A DNA stretch of 64,000 nt from Mya arenaria (GCF_026914265.1 NC_069126.1:37823725-37887724), one strand, 5' to 3'. Counted from the first letter of the stretch, positions 41,801 to 52,056 are shown. Program-made: numbers and translations. The notes: generated by a model from the letters alone, not told the origin.

Positions 41801-44685
41801 AATTATTAGTTTCCATAAATGCAATATTAAGAAAGTAGTTAAAGGTTTATCACTCAAAATTTATTATTGTTATACATGTGTATGTAACGATTTTAAAAAC
41901 GAGTATTACTTTTTTTCCTTTTTTTAACAAATTGACTATAAAAAAATGTAGGGCCTATTTCGTAGGGAGGGTCGGGTACCCGAACCAAACGTAGTTTAGG
42001 CCTTAACACCGAGAACGGTTGGTGACTGATATAGATGTTGCATTATATTCACCCAACGTTCACTGTACTCATACTTGACAATCTTAATTAAAACTATACT
42101 CTGATAGCAAGCATAGCATACTTAAACATAACATTTCGCGCACGCATGACAGATATGAATACTCCTCTGTTTTTTGATACATTTTTTTTTCAAAAATGAA
42201 CGGTGGTCCATTCCGATATAAACAACAACAACCAAAGAGTTCTCAAATGTATATAAAATGGCAAAAACTCCACTTTCTTACCATTAATACATAATTGGTA
42301 TCAAATAATTCTTAATGTACCATTTTTATAAATAGGTTTTTTTTGCTACCAGTGTAAATCTCTTGTTTTATTGTCATGATTGTAAACAAATGGACAATGA
42401 AACAATGGACCAACGGTTATCATTATGGCATAATGATCCAATGGCAACCATTAAGGCATAATGATCCAACGGCAACCATTATGACATAATGATCCAACAG
42501 CAACCATTATGGCATAATGATCCAACGGCAACCATTATGGCATAATGATCCAACGGCAACCATTATGGCATAATGATCCAATGGCAACCATTATGGCATA
42601 ATGATCCAATGGCAATCATTAAGGCATAATGATCCAACGGCAACCATTAAGGCATAATGATCCAACGGCAACCATTATGGCATAATGATCCAACGGCAAC
42701 CATTAAGACGTAATGGACCAACGGCTACCGTTATGGCATAATGATCCAACGGCAACCATTATGGCATAATAATCCAACGGCAACCATTATGGCATAATGA
42801 TCCAATGGCAACCATTATGGCATAATTATCCAACGGCAACCGTTATGGCATAATGATCCAACGGCAACCATTATGGCATAATGATCCAATGGCAACCATT
42901 ATGGCATAATGATCCAATGACAATCATAAAGGCATAATGATCCAACGGCAACCATTAAGGCATAATGATCCAACGGCAACCATTATGGCATAATGATCTA
43001 ACGGCAACCATTAAGACGTAATGGACCAACGGCTCCCGTTAAGGCATAATGATCCAACGGCAACCATTATGGCATAATAATCCAATGGCAACAATTATGG
43101 CATAATGATCCAATGGCAACCATTATGGCATAATGATCCAACGGCAACTATTATGGCATAATGATCCAATGGCAACCATTAAGGCACAATGATCCAACGA
43201 CAACCATTGTGGCATAATGATCCAACGGCAACCATTAAGACGTAATGGACCAACGGCTACCATTATGGCATAATGATCCAATGGCAACCATTAAGACGTA
43301 ATGGACCAAGGGCTACCATTATAAGGAATGGAAGTTGAGGTGTAAATATTATGGCATAATGATCCAACAATAACCATTATGACGTAATGGACCAACGGCT
43401 ACCATTATGGCATAATGATCCAGCGGCAACTATTAAGACATAATGGACGAACGGCTACCATCATGGCACAATGATCCAATGGCAACCATATAGGCATAAT
43501 GGACTAACGGCTACCACTTTGGCATAATGGACCAACGGCAAACACTATGTTCTATGTATTGGGAAGTGCCCTTGAACACAATAATCGAGGCTGTAAGTTT
43601 GACCCAGTCTAATATTTATTTAAGTGGTGTTTGTTGGCCACTTACTCTACGGCTACTACTACGGCATGATGGACCATTCAGGAATCAAGATGGACGCCGT
43701 CTGGCCCTGGCAACCGTCTTCCATGTTTCACGACGACCATCATAGGTAAGCGGCGTAACGGCTTCCTAACATTGTGATAACGTTACGGGAGCAAACTTAT
43801 AAAACCACGTAACCTAATATTTATTTCGAAACTTTATTAGACCTTTATTGGTCAAATAGGCAACGTGTAATTATTTTTACAAGTAAAACATTTAATTTGT
43901 GAGACTCACAAAATATCTGAATTAAATTAAATTATTTACGGCTTTCAAGTGTCAACATTTCTGCCTCATGATTTATTTAAGAAAGAGCTTTCAAGATTAA
44001 CACTGTACGGATATGAATGGACCGAAAATGCACATATTGATTGCGACCATTTAGATAGTTGGTACCCCTATGTGGTAATAAAGAAATGAAAATCAAAGGG
44101 ATAAGCATAGGTGACAGTATCGATCGAGGATGTTTTAAATTGTTTATACATATATTAGTATACAGTTGAACCCCATTGGCTCAAACTCCCGCGAAAATAC
44201 CTCGAGCTTCAGGAAACTCGAGCCGAGCGAAAATGCTTTCTTTCAGTAAAAATAAATCGGTTCTTTACACTCATTGTGAGCCAACGAGGAACTCGAGCCA
44301 AGCGAGTTCGAGCCAACGAGGTTCGACTGTAAATTTGATAAGAAAATCCCCAAAACTATTTTCAAACATCTTTAATGTAAACACGTATTTTAATGTTGGT
44401 GTTTTCACCATCTCCTGACCGATACTGCCTCCTTTGTGGTCAAGCCCATTAACCGAACGAATACGGTGAGTCAAAATTACGTTATTATCTCCCCTTTTCA
44501 GACACTTCCACTGCAACTTTGGTTTTAACACACTGCTTTTTGACCGGCTACATGGAACGCTTCGGCGTCAAAACCGGAAGTACGGAGAGAAGGTGTTCGG
44601 CGGGCACGGCCGACAGGAAGTAGGGACTGGAAGTGAGGCGCCGTTTCACGAGTATTCCACCAGCAACTTGATTCCGTTCACATAA
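32692..44685 (+). CDS. fatty acid hydroxylase / sterol desaturase superfamily enzyme, seven exons
   Basis: Exons: about 32692-32829 (ATG at 32705), 33202-33431, 33707-33844, 36472-36580, 36873-37030, 43625-43745 and 44502-44685. They give about 354 residues, close to the usual 280-350. The family consists of di-iron ER membrane enzymes that oxidise lipids or sterols with O2. Three histidine boxes are present: HRLFH (split by intron 4), HKIHH and HDDHH, the last followed by HFHCNFG and FDRLHGTLR. Hydrophobic spans include FYVLFALFVSFSLYWGIG, MLGSVISGIISCYIM and AYLLLSIPVLFMY. Exons 4-7 join in perfect phase. The exon 1 to 2 join is off by one base, and exon 3 needs a one-base correction near 33745-33755, so either the assembly has small errors or this copy is decaying. 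The exact substrate cannot be told. Confidence 0.85.
33010..33110 (+). repeat. dispersed repeat fragment in intron 1
   Basis: The phrase TTACATGAGCATCAAGTGCT, then AAGGTGAGCA and GTCCGTCGTCC, is of a kind I recognise as frequent in bivalve introns. It contains a donor-like AAGGTGAGC that is probably unused. Confidence 0.4.
33202..33431 (+). CDS. hydroxylase exon 2
   Basis: Open through EWLLFIVYLGRDKLQSLLGH, LRDLHFYVLFALFVSFSLYW and MYFYKNGKHM, with a strong donor ATG/GTAAGG. It carries the first membrane span. The acceptor CCCGCATAG is the likeliest of several AGs, all of which lie in the same phase. Confidence 0.75.
33707..33844 (+). CDS. hydroxylase exon 3 (one-base frame error)
   Basis: After acceptor ACTCTTCAG the frame that fits exon 2 reads ADTWKCQPERWLTRA, a family-like WKCQP motif. 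The frame that fits exon 4 reads SNEWHEFLLGSFNMMLGSVI and ends CYIMNG. The two meet at about 33745-33755 and differ by one missing base. The exon ends GGAG before GTACGC, and that junction sequence is repeated many times in the following array. Confidence 0.8.
33845..36012 (+). repeat. 78-bp minisatellite copying a splice junction (intron 3)
   Basis: About 28 units. Each has the tail GTGTTACATCATGAATGGAG, matching the last bases of exon 3, followed by GTACGC (variants GTAAGC and GTATGC) and then CTTGTGTGTTGAGAATGTTG. A 706-bp block of nine units is itself duplicated (34358-34790 recurs at 35064-35496). The open frames here are by-products: 78 is a multiple of three. Confidence 0.93.
36013..36471. 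other. rest of intron 3
   Basis: No repeat family or exon recognised between the minisatellite and exon 4. Confidence 0.5.
36472..36580 (+). CDS. hydroxylase exon 4
   Basis: Between AATGTTACAG and GTTTGT. It encodes RCTLYMDPGQYGWAYLLLSI, PVLFMYGEAVSYYPH, and two bases of the Arg that begins the first histidine box. 109 bases, phases fit. Confidence 0.88.
36873..37030 (+). CDS. hydroxylase exon 5 (histidine boxes 1 and 2)
   Basis: Acceptor TTTTACACAG, donor GTGAGA. It encodes LFHYPWLYKNVHKIHHRYGS and AMHPLDFLMYQTFLGLPAFI, completing HRLFH and giving HKIHH, two of the three di-iron ligand clusters. Confidence 0.93.
37077..37428. mobile_element. MITE, AAAGCTGCACTCTCAC family, complete
   Basis: TTAAAGCTGCACTCTCACAG at the left and CTGTGAGAGGGCAGCTTTAA at the right. 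The interior hairpin uses GCTGACAAAAGATTATATCG and the inverse near 37300. It sits 46 bp inside intron 5. Confidence 0.85.
37720..38209 (+). repeat. degenerate units flanking the 37-bp array
   Basis: Phrases such as CATGTGTATAAGCTTGTCAT recur at irregular spacing with small indels, an older, diverged apron of the array that follows. Confidence 0.75.
38210..39985 (+). repeat. 37-bp minisatellite, about 48 units (intron 5)
   Basis: The unit begins GTACTATGTGTATACGCTTG and ends TCATGTCTGCACCAAAG. Three sub-variants (GGTACTATG, GCTTCCATG, GGTACCATG) are interspersed, with CTTCACC replacing CTGCACC toward the right. The unit has no stop in any forward frame, so three overlapping frames of about 590-640 codons stay open. 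They encode the same shifted 37-residue pattern and are not taken as genes. Confidence 0.95.
40253..40832 (+). repeat. 65-bp minisatellite, nine units (intron 5)
   Basis: The unit reads GGGACGTACATTGATTGTAT, then CTACTGCAGTGAAGATAATC, then GGCCGATTGTTCATTGTTAA. One unit is shortened near 40690. Confidence 0.93.
40833..41630. other. intron 5, non-repetitive AT-rich part
   Basis: Nothing gene-like or repetitive recognised. Confidence 0.4.
41639..42005. repeat. dispersed intronic repeat, second locus
   Basis: TATGAAGGGTACCGTGTTTA and the following 300 bp resemble 10098-10760 in the Myb-like gene, showing that the block is mobile. Confidence 0.65.
42400..43545 (+). repeat. 28-bp minisatellite resembling exon 6 (intron 5)
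   Basis: About 40 units of ATGATCCAACGGCAACCATT plus ATGGCATA; a second variant reads ACGGCTACCATTATGGCATA plus ATGGACCA. That variant matches a stretch inside exon 6 (ACGGCTACTACTACGGCATG plus ATGGACCA) at 24 of 28 bases. The array ends about 80 bp before exon 6. Confidence 0.93.
43625..43745 (+). CDS. hydroxylase exon 6 (histidine box 3)
   Basis: Acceptor TTATTTAAG, donor GTAAGC. It encodes VFVGHLLYGYYYGMMDHSGI and KMDAVWPWQPSSMFHDDHH, giving the HDDHH cluster. 121 bases with phases matching exons 5 and 7. Confidence 0.92.
44161..44331. mobile_element. MITE with CAGTTGAACCCCATTGGCTC ends
   Basis: The right end TTCGAGCCAACGAGGTTCGA then CTGTA is the inverse of the left. Same family as 27201-27380. 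It lies in intron 6. Confidence 0.78.
44502..44685 (+). CDS. hydroxylase exon 7 (terminal)
   Basis: Acceptor CCCCTTTTCAG. It encodes HFHCNFGFNTLLFDRLHGTL, RRQNRKYGEKVFGGHGRQ and a tail ending NLIPFT, with stop TAA at 44683-44685. The FDRLHGT motif after the third histidine box is a family signature. Confidence 0.93.
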
Positions 44686-44889
44686 TGAAGACCCGCCAAC
44701 TGTGATTGAAAGAATTCTTTAATTTACAAACGCTATTGTTATATAATTAACTTGTTTAGGTATTATTATTTTGCTTTATTCGTTGTTATCAATATTTTGT
44801 ATAAAAAATAATATTATAAGTTGTGAAGATAGCTCTGGTTCACTATTTAAGTATTAATTGCTAAACAAAATGTTATCTCATTAAGAACC

Positions 44890-45075
44890 CCAAAAGGCAA
44901 ATGTCAACAATAACTAAGTGCTTTGTCCCAGTTTTGGTTCAAGTTCATATGCACCCATACAGGCAACTGTCAACAATAACTTCGTGCGTTGTCCCAGTCT
45001 TGTTTCAAGTTCGAATGCACCCAAGCAGGCAAATGTCAACAATTAGTTCGTGACTAGTCGAAATTTTGTTTCAAA
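44890..45075 (+). repeat. short tandem repeat, three units of about 65 bp
   Basis: GGCAAATGTCAACAATAACT, then GTCCCAGTTTTGGTTCAAGT, then CATATGCACCCA recurs three times with decay, shortly after the hydroxylase stop codon (possible 3' UTR or flank). Confidence 0.75.
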
Positions 45076-45198
45076 GTTCATAGTTTCTATCATTACCATT
45101 ACTTTACCATCATTGATTAGTTTTGCGCTTTATATAGTAATATAGGACTCAATTTGTTTTACATGAATATCATTGATAGGAAGCACAAATGCAATTGT

Positions 45199-45290
45199 TA
45201 CGAAGCTAGCTTAAGTCTTGGCACTTCTGGTTGTACGGGCTATGACAATTTTTGCAAGAATTTATTCGAGCCTACCAGAAACTGAATGTG
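45199..45290 (+). repeat. dispersed hairpin unit, copy 1
   Basis: Contains GTACGGGCTATGACAATTTT and TTCGAGCCTACCAGAAACTG, shared with 46868-46985 and 47104-47217. The outer arms here are diverged. Confidence 0.65.
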
Positions 45291-45300
45291 TCATATTTAA

Positions 45301-45416
45301 GTTGGCATCACGTGTTTTAAGTTGGCATCACGTGGTTTAAGTTGGCATCACGTGGTTTAAGTTGGCATCACGTGGTTTAAGCTAGCATCACGTGTTGAAG
45401 TTGGCATCACGTGCTT
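45301..45416 (+). repeat. 20-bp CACGTG array, six units
   Basis: GTTGGCATCACGTGGTTTAA repeats six times, the last units with small changes. Each unit has an E-box CACGTG palindrome. Whether any factor binds is unknown. Confidence 0.93.
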
Positions 45417-45939
45417 GAATAGTAAAATTAGTTAATTGTAGTGTTTAAATATTTAATATGTGTTACTAAGTTCAAATTGATTTTCAGTGATGTGGTTAAT
45501 TGCACAGGGGCAGGGTTCATATAGAATAATAGTATAAACAATGTTGTTAGTTATTTCTAGTAACAATTCCCACGTCATTGTTAATAAGCCTTGGAATATT
45601 TATTTATCTTGTTTGGGCGGAAGGGGCGTAGTCATGGGGTGTAGCATTACTACGCACCCTGTCCCTGTTGTTAACCGCATATGAATAATTTATTTATGTC
45701 TTTTTTGTTGGAAAATATTTGTTTCCAGTGAATTTATTTGCACGTATGTTGTATTACTATGTGCATCTGCTCAACGTTAGATAATTTAAGGTATAGATAT
45801 ATGTAAAATAGGTTAGTTAGGGCCCAACCAAAAGTGTCCTATAGTGATTACCCTGTTCGTCCGTCTGTACTTCCGTCTGTCTGTCCTTTCGAAAAAAAAT
45901 AGGTGGTAGAGGAAATGCTATCTCATAGTAATGTAATCT

Positions 45940-46380
45940 CTATCAGGTAGTAGGGTAATTCGCTTTTAGGTGTCAGGGCAATTTGCCATCGGCAGGTAGG
46001 GCAATTTGCTATCAGGTGGTAGGGTAATTTGCTATCAACTAGTAAGGGATTCTGGTATCTAGTAGTAGGGTAATTTGCTATCAAGTAGTAGGGTAATTCG
46101 CTATCAAGTAGTAGGGTAATTCGCTATCAAGTAGTAGGGTAATTCGCTATCAAGTAGTAGGGTAATTCGCTATCAAGTAGTGTGGGAATTCGCTATCAAG
46201 TAGTAGGGTAATTCGCTATCAAGTAGTGTGGGAATTCGCTATCAAGTAGTAGGGTAATTCGCTATCAAGTAGTAGGGTAATTCGCTATCAAGTAGTAGGG
46301 TAATTCGCTATCAAGTAGTAGGGTAATTCGCTATCAAGTAGTAGGGTAATTCGCTATCAAGTAGTTGGGGAATTAGTTTT
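45940..46380 (+). repeat. 23-bp minisatellite
   Basis: The unit GGTAATTCGCTATCAAGTAG plus TAG is nearly perfect at 46080-46370 and diverged at the left. A GTGTGGGAATTC variant recurs. Confidence 0.93.
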
Positions 46381-46552
46381 TAGATGGAAGGGGAATCTAC
46401 AATCAGGCTGTACGTGTTTTTTTATATTTAATTATTTTTTTTAATAAATAACTTATCAGTCTATCGAGATATCCAGTTAATATTTCTAAATAATGTATAT
46501 TGCAAATATGTGTCTCAATTGTATTTTATTTTGTATTTGATATATTCACAAA

Positions 46553-46818
46553 CGGATTGAATCATGCTGTAATGTTACATGGACTCTATCCACACGGATT
46601 GAATCATGTTGCAATGTTACATGAACTATTACCATACTGATTGAATCATGTTGCAATGTTACATGTACTATACTCAAATGGATTGAATCATGTTGCAAAG
46701 TTACATGTACTGTAACCATACTGATTGAATCATGTTATGATGTTACTTGTACTATACCCACACGGATTGAATCATGTTGCAATGTTACATGTACTATACA
46801 CATACTGATTGAACCATG
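46553..46818 (+). repeat. 42-bp minisatellite, about six units
   Basis: ATTGAATCATGTTGCAATGT then TACATGTACTATA recurs with alternating CCACACGG and CCATACTG joints. Confidence 0.9.
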
Positions 46819-46867
46819 TTTTATTATCACATGTATATGCCAGTTAATCTAGTATGCAAGCAAAATG

Positions 46868-46985
46868 CAATTTCAATTAGCCGGTTTAAGTTCGGACAGT
46901 TCTGGGTGTACGGGCTATGACAATATCTTCGCAAGAATATGTTCGAGCCTACCAGAAAACGGAACGTGCCCAACTCTAGTACCGT
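46868..46985 (+). repeat. dispersed hairpin unit, copy 2
   Basis: GGTTTAAGTTCGGACAGTTC at the left pairs imperfectly with GGAACGTGCCCAACT at the right. The core GTACGGGCTATGACAATATC and TTCGAGCCTACCAGAAAACG is shared with the other two copies. Confidence 0.7.
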
Positions 46986-47103
46986 TTGTATTTGCCAGTA
47001 TTGTTTCATGTGTGTGTGTGATGTATGATTTTTTTAGTGGTTTATGTTTAAGCGTGAATTATTTTAATGTTATATGCCAGTAGATAAATATAGCAAGTAA
47101 AAT

Positions 47104-47217
47104 GCAATTTAAATTACCCAGTTTAAGTTCGGGCAGTTCTGAATGTACGGGCTATGACAATATTTTTGCCAGAATACATTCGAGCCTACCAGATTACGGA
47201 ACTTGCCCAACTTAACA
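47104..47217 (+). repeat. dispersed hairpin unit, copy 3
   Basis: AAGTTCGGGCAGTTCTG at the left and CGGAACTTGCCCAACTT at the right are near-perfect inverted ends around the shared core. It could be a tiny MITE or a structured RNA-like repeat. Confidence 0.7.
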
Positions 47218-47759
47218 ACTGGTTTGATTTTGTTCTTGCCGTTAATTAGTTCACTGTGACACAATGCAAGATTTTCTTCATTTTTTTGTTAAATGTATAT
47301 GCGTAAAAAAATGTGTTCAAGAAAAAATATATTCAGTCAATGCATAACTATTAGTCTTGATAGGGTAACTTTAACAGTTTAAAATACCGTTTCTCCTTTT
47401 AAATGATATGTTTTCTCCTTTTAAATGATATGTATAACAAAGTTTTAATTAAATACTTGTTATAAGATATCCCTTATGTATGTGATGTTTGAATGCCTAA
47501 TGTAGACTTCACATTCAAATAAAGACCACCTGTATCCCATGTTTACATCAATTCAGCATCATTGATTAAAGCTTATGCTTAAATGCTTAATTAACAACCA
47601 ATCAAATAATAATAAAATATTCAAATGTATGTCATTCATTCTATTTGTGATTGAGTTTTTGTGTTCCGTGCTGTTGTTGGCAGGCCACACTATGTTACCA
47701 CCAAAGGTATTTTTTACATAAAAAATGATTATCAGTATATATTATATAAAAAAGAAAGT
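47218..47759. other. AT-rich non-coding DNA
   Basis: No gene or repeat family recognised. Confidence 0.4.
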
Positions 47760-50700
47760 TTTTGACATAGCGGAGTGAAGTTATTGGCCTTGCGGCCTAG
47801 CTATATGTAGTCAGCGTACTAGCGGCCTAATGGCCTAGTGATGCAAAGTTTTTGACATAGCGGGGTGATATCATTGGCCTTGCGGTCTAGCTGTATGAAG
47901 TCAGCCTACTAGCGGCATAATGGCCTACCGGTGTAAAGTTTTTGACATACCGGGATGAAGTAATTGGCCTTGCGGCCTAGCTGTATGAAGTCAGCCTACT
48001 AGCGGCCTAATGGCCTAGCGGTGTAAATTTTTTGACCCAGCGGGGTGAAGTTATTGGCCTTGCGGCCTAGCGGCCAAGCTGCGTGAATGCAGCGCGCAAG
48101 CCACCAAATGGCCTAGCACTGTGTGAAATGTGTGACTTAGCGGGATGAAGTTATTGGCATTAAGCTACGAACAAGCGGCTTCATGGCCTATCGGTGTAAG
48201 GTTTGTGACCTAGCGGGGTGAGGTTATTGGCCTTTGCGGCCTAGCGGCCTACCTGCATGAAGTCAGCTATATAGCGGCTTCATGGCCTAGCGGTGAAATG
48301 ATTTTGAACTAGCGGGGTGAAGTTATTGGCCTTGCGGCCTAGCTGCATGAAGTCGGCGAACTAGCGGTCTAATGATCTAGCGGTGTAAGTTTTTGACCTA
48401 GCGGGGTGAAGTCATTGGCCTTGTGGCCTAGCAGCATGAATTCTGCGAACTAGCGGCCTAATGGCTTAGCGCCGTAAAGTTTGTAACGGAGTCATTGGCC
48501 TTGTGGCCTAGCGGCCTAGCTGCATGAAGTTGGCAAACTAGCGGCCTAATGGCCTAGCGGCGTAATGTTTGTAACTCATTTATTGGCCTTGCTGCCTAGA
48601 GCCCTGGCTGCATGAAGTCAGAGATTTAGCGACCTAATGATCTAGTGGTGTGAAGTTTCTGACCTAGCGGGGTGAAGTCATTAGCCTTGCGGCCTAGCTG
48701 CATAAAGTTGGCAAACTAGCGGCCAAATGGCCTCGCGTCGTAAAGTTTGTAACTCAGTTTTTGGCCTTGCGGCCTTGCTGCCTAGCTGCATAAAGTCGGC
48801 GAACTAGCGGCCTAGTGATCTATTGGCGTACAGTTTTACTGAGTTATTGGCCTGGCGACCTTGTGGCCAAGCTGCATGAAGTCTACGAACTAGCCGCCTA
48901 ATGGACTAGCGGCGTAAAGTTTGTAACTGAGCCATTGGCCTTGCGGCCTAGCTGCATGAAGTTTGCAAACAAGCGGCCTTATGGCCTGGCGGCGTAAAGT
49001 TTATAACGGAGTCATTGGCATTGCGGCCTTGTGGCCTAGCTGCATCAAGTCTGCGAACTAGCGGCCTAATGGCATAGCGGCGTAAAGTTTGTAACTGAGT
49101 CATTGGCCTTGCGGCCTAGCTGCATGAAGTCTGCGAACCACCGGCCTAATGGCCTAGCGGCATAAAGTTTGTAACTGAGTCATTGGCCTTGTGGGCTAGC
49201 GGCCTAGCTGCATGAAGTGTGCGAACTAGCGAACTAGCGGCCTAGCGGAGTAAAGTTTGTAACTGAGTCATTGGCCTTGCGGGCTGGCGGCCTATCTGCA
49301 TGAGGGCTGCTGACTTGCGGCCTAATGGCCTAGCGGCGTAAAGTTTGTAACTCAGTTATTGGCCTTGCGGCCAGGCTGCATGACGTCGGCGAACTAGCGG
49401 CCTAATGGCCTAGCTGCATGAAGTAATCGTACTAGCGGCTTCATGACCTAGCGGTGTTTAGTTTGTGACCTAGCGGGTGAAGTTATTGGCCTTTGGGCAT
49501 AGCGGCCTACCTGCATGAAGTCAGCGATATAGCGGCCTAATGACCTAGCGGTGAAATGATTTTGACCTAGCGGGGTAAAGTTATTGGCCTTGCGGCCTAG
49601 CTGCATGAAGTCGGCGAACTAGCGGCCTAATGATCTAGCGGTGTAAGTTTTTGACCTAGCGGGGTGAGGTCATTGGCCTTGTGGCCTAGCGGCGTAAAGT
49701 TTGTAACTCAGTTATTGGCCTGGCGGCCTAGATGCATAGAGTTTGCGAACTAGCGGCCTTATGGCCTGTCGGCGTAAAGTTTGTGAGTCAGTTTTTGGCC
49801 TTGCGGCCTAGCTGCATGCAGTCTGCGAACTAGCGGCCTAATGGCCCAGCGGCGTAAAGTTTGTTACTCAGTTATTGGCCTTGTGGCCTAGCTGCATGGA
49901 GTCGGCGAATTAGCGGCCTAATGGCCTAGCGGCGTAAAGTTTGTAACTCGGTAATTGGCCTAGCAGCCTAGCTGCATGAAGTCTGCGAACCAGCGGCCTA
50001 ATGGCCTAGCGGCATAAAGTTTGTAACTGAGTCATTGGCCTCGTGTGCTAGCGGCCTAGCTGCATGAAGTCTGCGAAATAGCGAACTAGCTTCCTAGCGG
50101 CGTAAAATTTGTAACTGAGTCATTGGCCTTGCGGGCTGGCGGCCTAGCTGCATGAGGTCTGCGGACTTGCGACCTAATGGCCTAGCGGCGTAAAGTTTGT
50201 TACTCAGTTATTGGTCTTGCGGCCTGGCTGCATGACGTCTGCAAACTAGCGGCCTAATGGCCTAGCGGCTTAAAGTTTGTAACTCAGTTATTGGCCTGGC
50301 GGCCTAACTGCATAGAGTTTGCGAACTAGCGGCCTAATGGCCTATCGGCGTAAAGTTTGTGAGTCAGTTTTTGGCCTAGCGGCCTAGCTGCATGCAGTCT
50401 GCGAACTAGCGGCCTAATGGCCCAGCGGCGTAAGTTTTTGACCTAGCGGGTGAAGTCATTGGCCTTGTGGCCTAGCGGCGTAAAGTTTGTAACTCAGTTA
50501 TTGGCCTGGCGGCCTAGATGCATAGAGTTTGCGAACTAGCGGCCTAATGGCCTGTCGGCGTAAAGTTTGTGAGTCAGTTTTTGGCCTTGCGGCCTAGCTG
50601 CATGCAGTCTGCGAACTAGCGGCCTAATGGCCCAGCGGCGTAAAGTTTGTAACTCAGTTATTGGCCTAGCGGCCTAGCTGCATGGAGTCGGCGAACTAGC

Positions 50701-51694
50701 GGCCTAATGGCCTAGCGGCGTAAAGTTTGTAACTCGGTAATTGGCCTAGCAGCCTAGCTGCATAAAGTCTGCGAACCAGCGGCCTAATGGCCTAGCGGCA
50801 TAAAGTTTGTAACTGAGTCATTGGCCTCGTGGGCTAGCGGCCTAGCTGCAAGAAGTCTGTGAAATAGCGAACTAGCGGCCTAGCGGCGTAAAGTTTGTAA
50901 CTGAGTCATTGGCCTTGCGGGCTGGCGGCCTAGCTGCATGAGGTCTGCGGAATTGCGACCTAATGGCCTAGCGGCGTAAAGTTTGTAACTCAGTTATTGG
51001 TCTTGCGGCCTGGCTGCATGACGTCTGCGAACTAGCGGCCTAATGGCCTAGCGGCGTAAAGTTTGTAACTCAGTTATTGGCCTGGCGGCTTAACTGCATA
51101 GAGTTTGCGAACTAGCGGCCTAATGGCCTATCGGCGTAAAGTTTTTGAGTCAGTTATTGGCCTGGCGGTCTAGCTGCATAGAGTTTGCGAACTAGCGGCC
51201 TAATGGCCTATCGGCGTAAAGTTTGTGAGTCAGTTTTTGGCCTTGCGGCCTAGCTGCATGCTGTCTGCGAACTAGCGGCCTAATGGCCCAGCGGCCCAGC
51301 GGCGTAATGTTTGTAACTGAATCATTTGCCTCGAGGCTTTCTGGCCTAACTGCATGAAGTCTGAAAACTAGCGGCCTAATGGCCTAGCGGCGTAAAATTT
51401 TGTATTTCAGTTATTGGCTTAGCTGCATGAAGTCTGCGAACTAGCGAGCTAATGGCCTAGCGGCGTAAGGTTTGTAACTGGGTCATTGGCCTTGTAATAT
51501 TGGCCTAGCGGCCTAGCTGCGTGGAGTCGGCGAACTAGCGGCCTAATGGCCTAGCGGCGTAAAGGTTGTAACTCGGTAATTGGCCTAGCAGCCTAGCTGC
51601 ATGAAGTCTGCGAACCAGCGGCCTAATGGCCTAGCGGCATAAAGTCTGTAACTCAGTTATTGGCCTTGTGGCCTAGCTGCATTAAGTCTGCGAA
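47760..51694 (+). repeat. 80-bp satellite-like array, about 50 units
   Basis: The unit contains GGCCTAATGGCCTAGCGGCG, TAAAGTTTGTAACTGAGTCA, TTGGCCTTGCGGCCTAGCTG and CATGAAGTCTGCGAACTAGC. The left end (47760-48350) uses an older variant with TTTTTGACATAGCGGGGTGA. A higher-order block of 786 bp is seen (49682-50467 recurs from 50468). The sub-motif GGCCTAG is repeated inside each unit. Confidence 0.95.
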
Positions 51695-51755
51695 CTTCAC
51701 GCCGCTAGGTCGCTAGGCTACTAGGCCGCTAGGCTGCCAGGCCGCTCTCTTCCTG
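51695..51755 (-). repeat. array end in inverted orientation
   Basis: CGCCGCTAGGTCGCTAGGCT then ACTAGGCCGCTAGGC is the opposite strand of the array's CTAGCGGCCTAG motif, so the array ends in a short inverted piece able to fold back on it. Confidence 0.75.
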
Positions 51756-52049
51756 TGCGTCTATTAAGTTAGGATATATTTGCTTAATCTTCAATAACGG
51801 TGTGTAGGACCTTAATTATTATTCCAAGATCATATTCTTCACAGGTCTATGAAAAATAGGATCCTAATCTTTACAGTTTTCATATTTATCACTGACCAAA
51901 ATGGTGGTTTAAGAGAATCATATTCTTCATAGATTTTGTCGATCACATTGCTATTTGATAATTTGATAATACAAATATAATAATAAAAAAAAATAAAAAA
52001 TAGTAGTTATATAATTATATAAAAAATGGTAATGATAATACTATGATAA

Positions 52050-52056
52050 ATATAAT

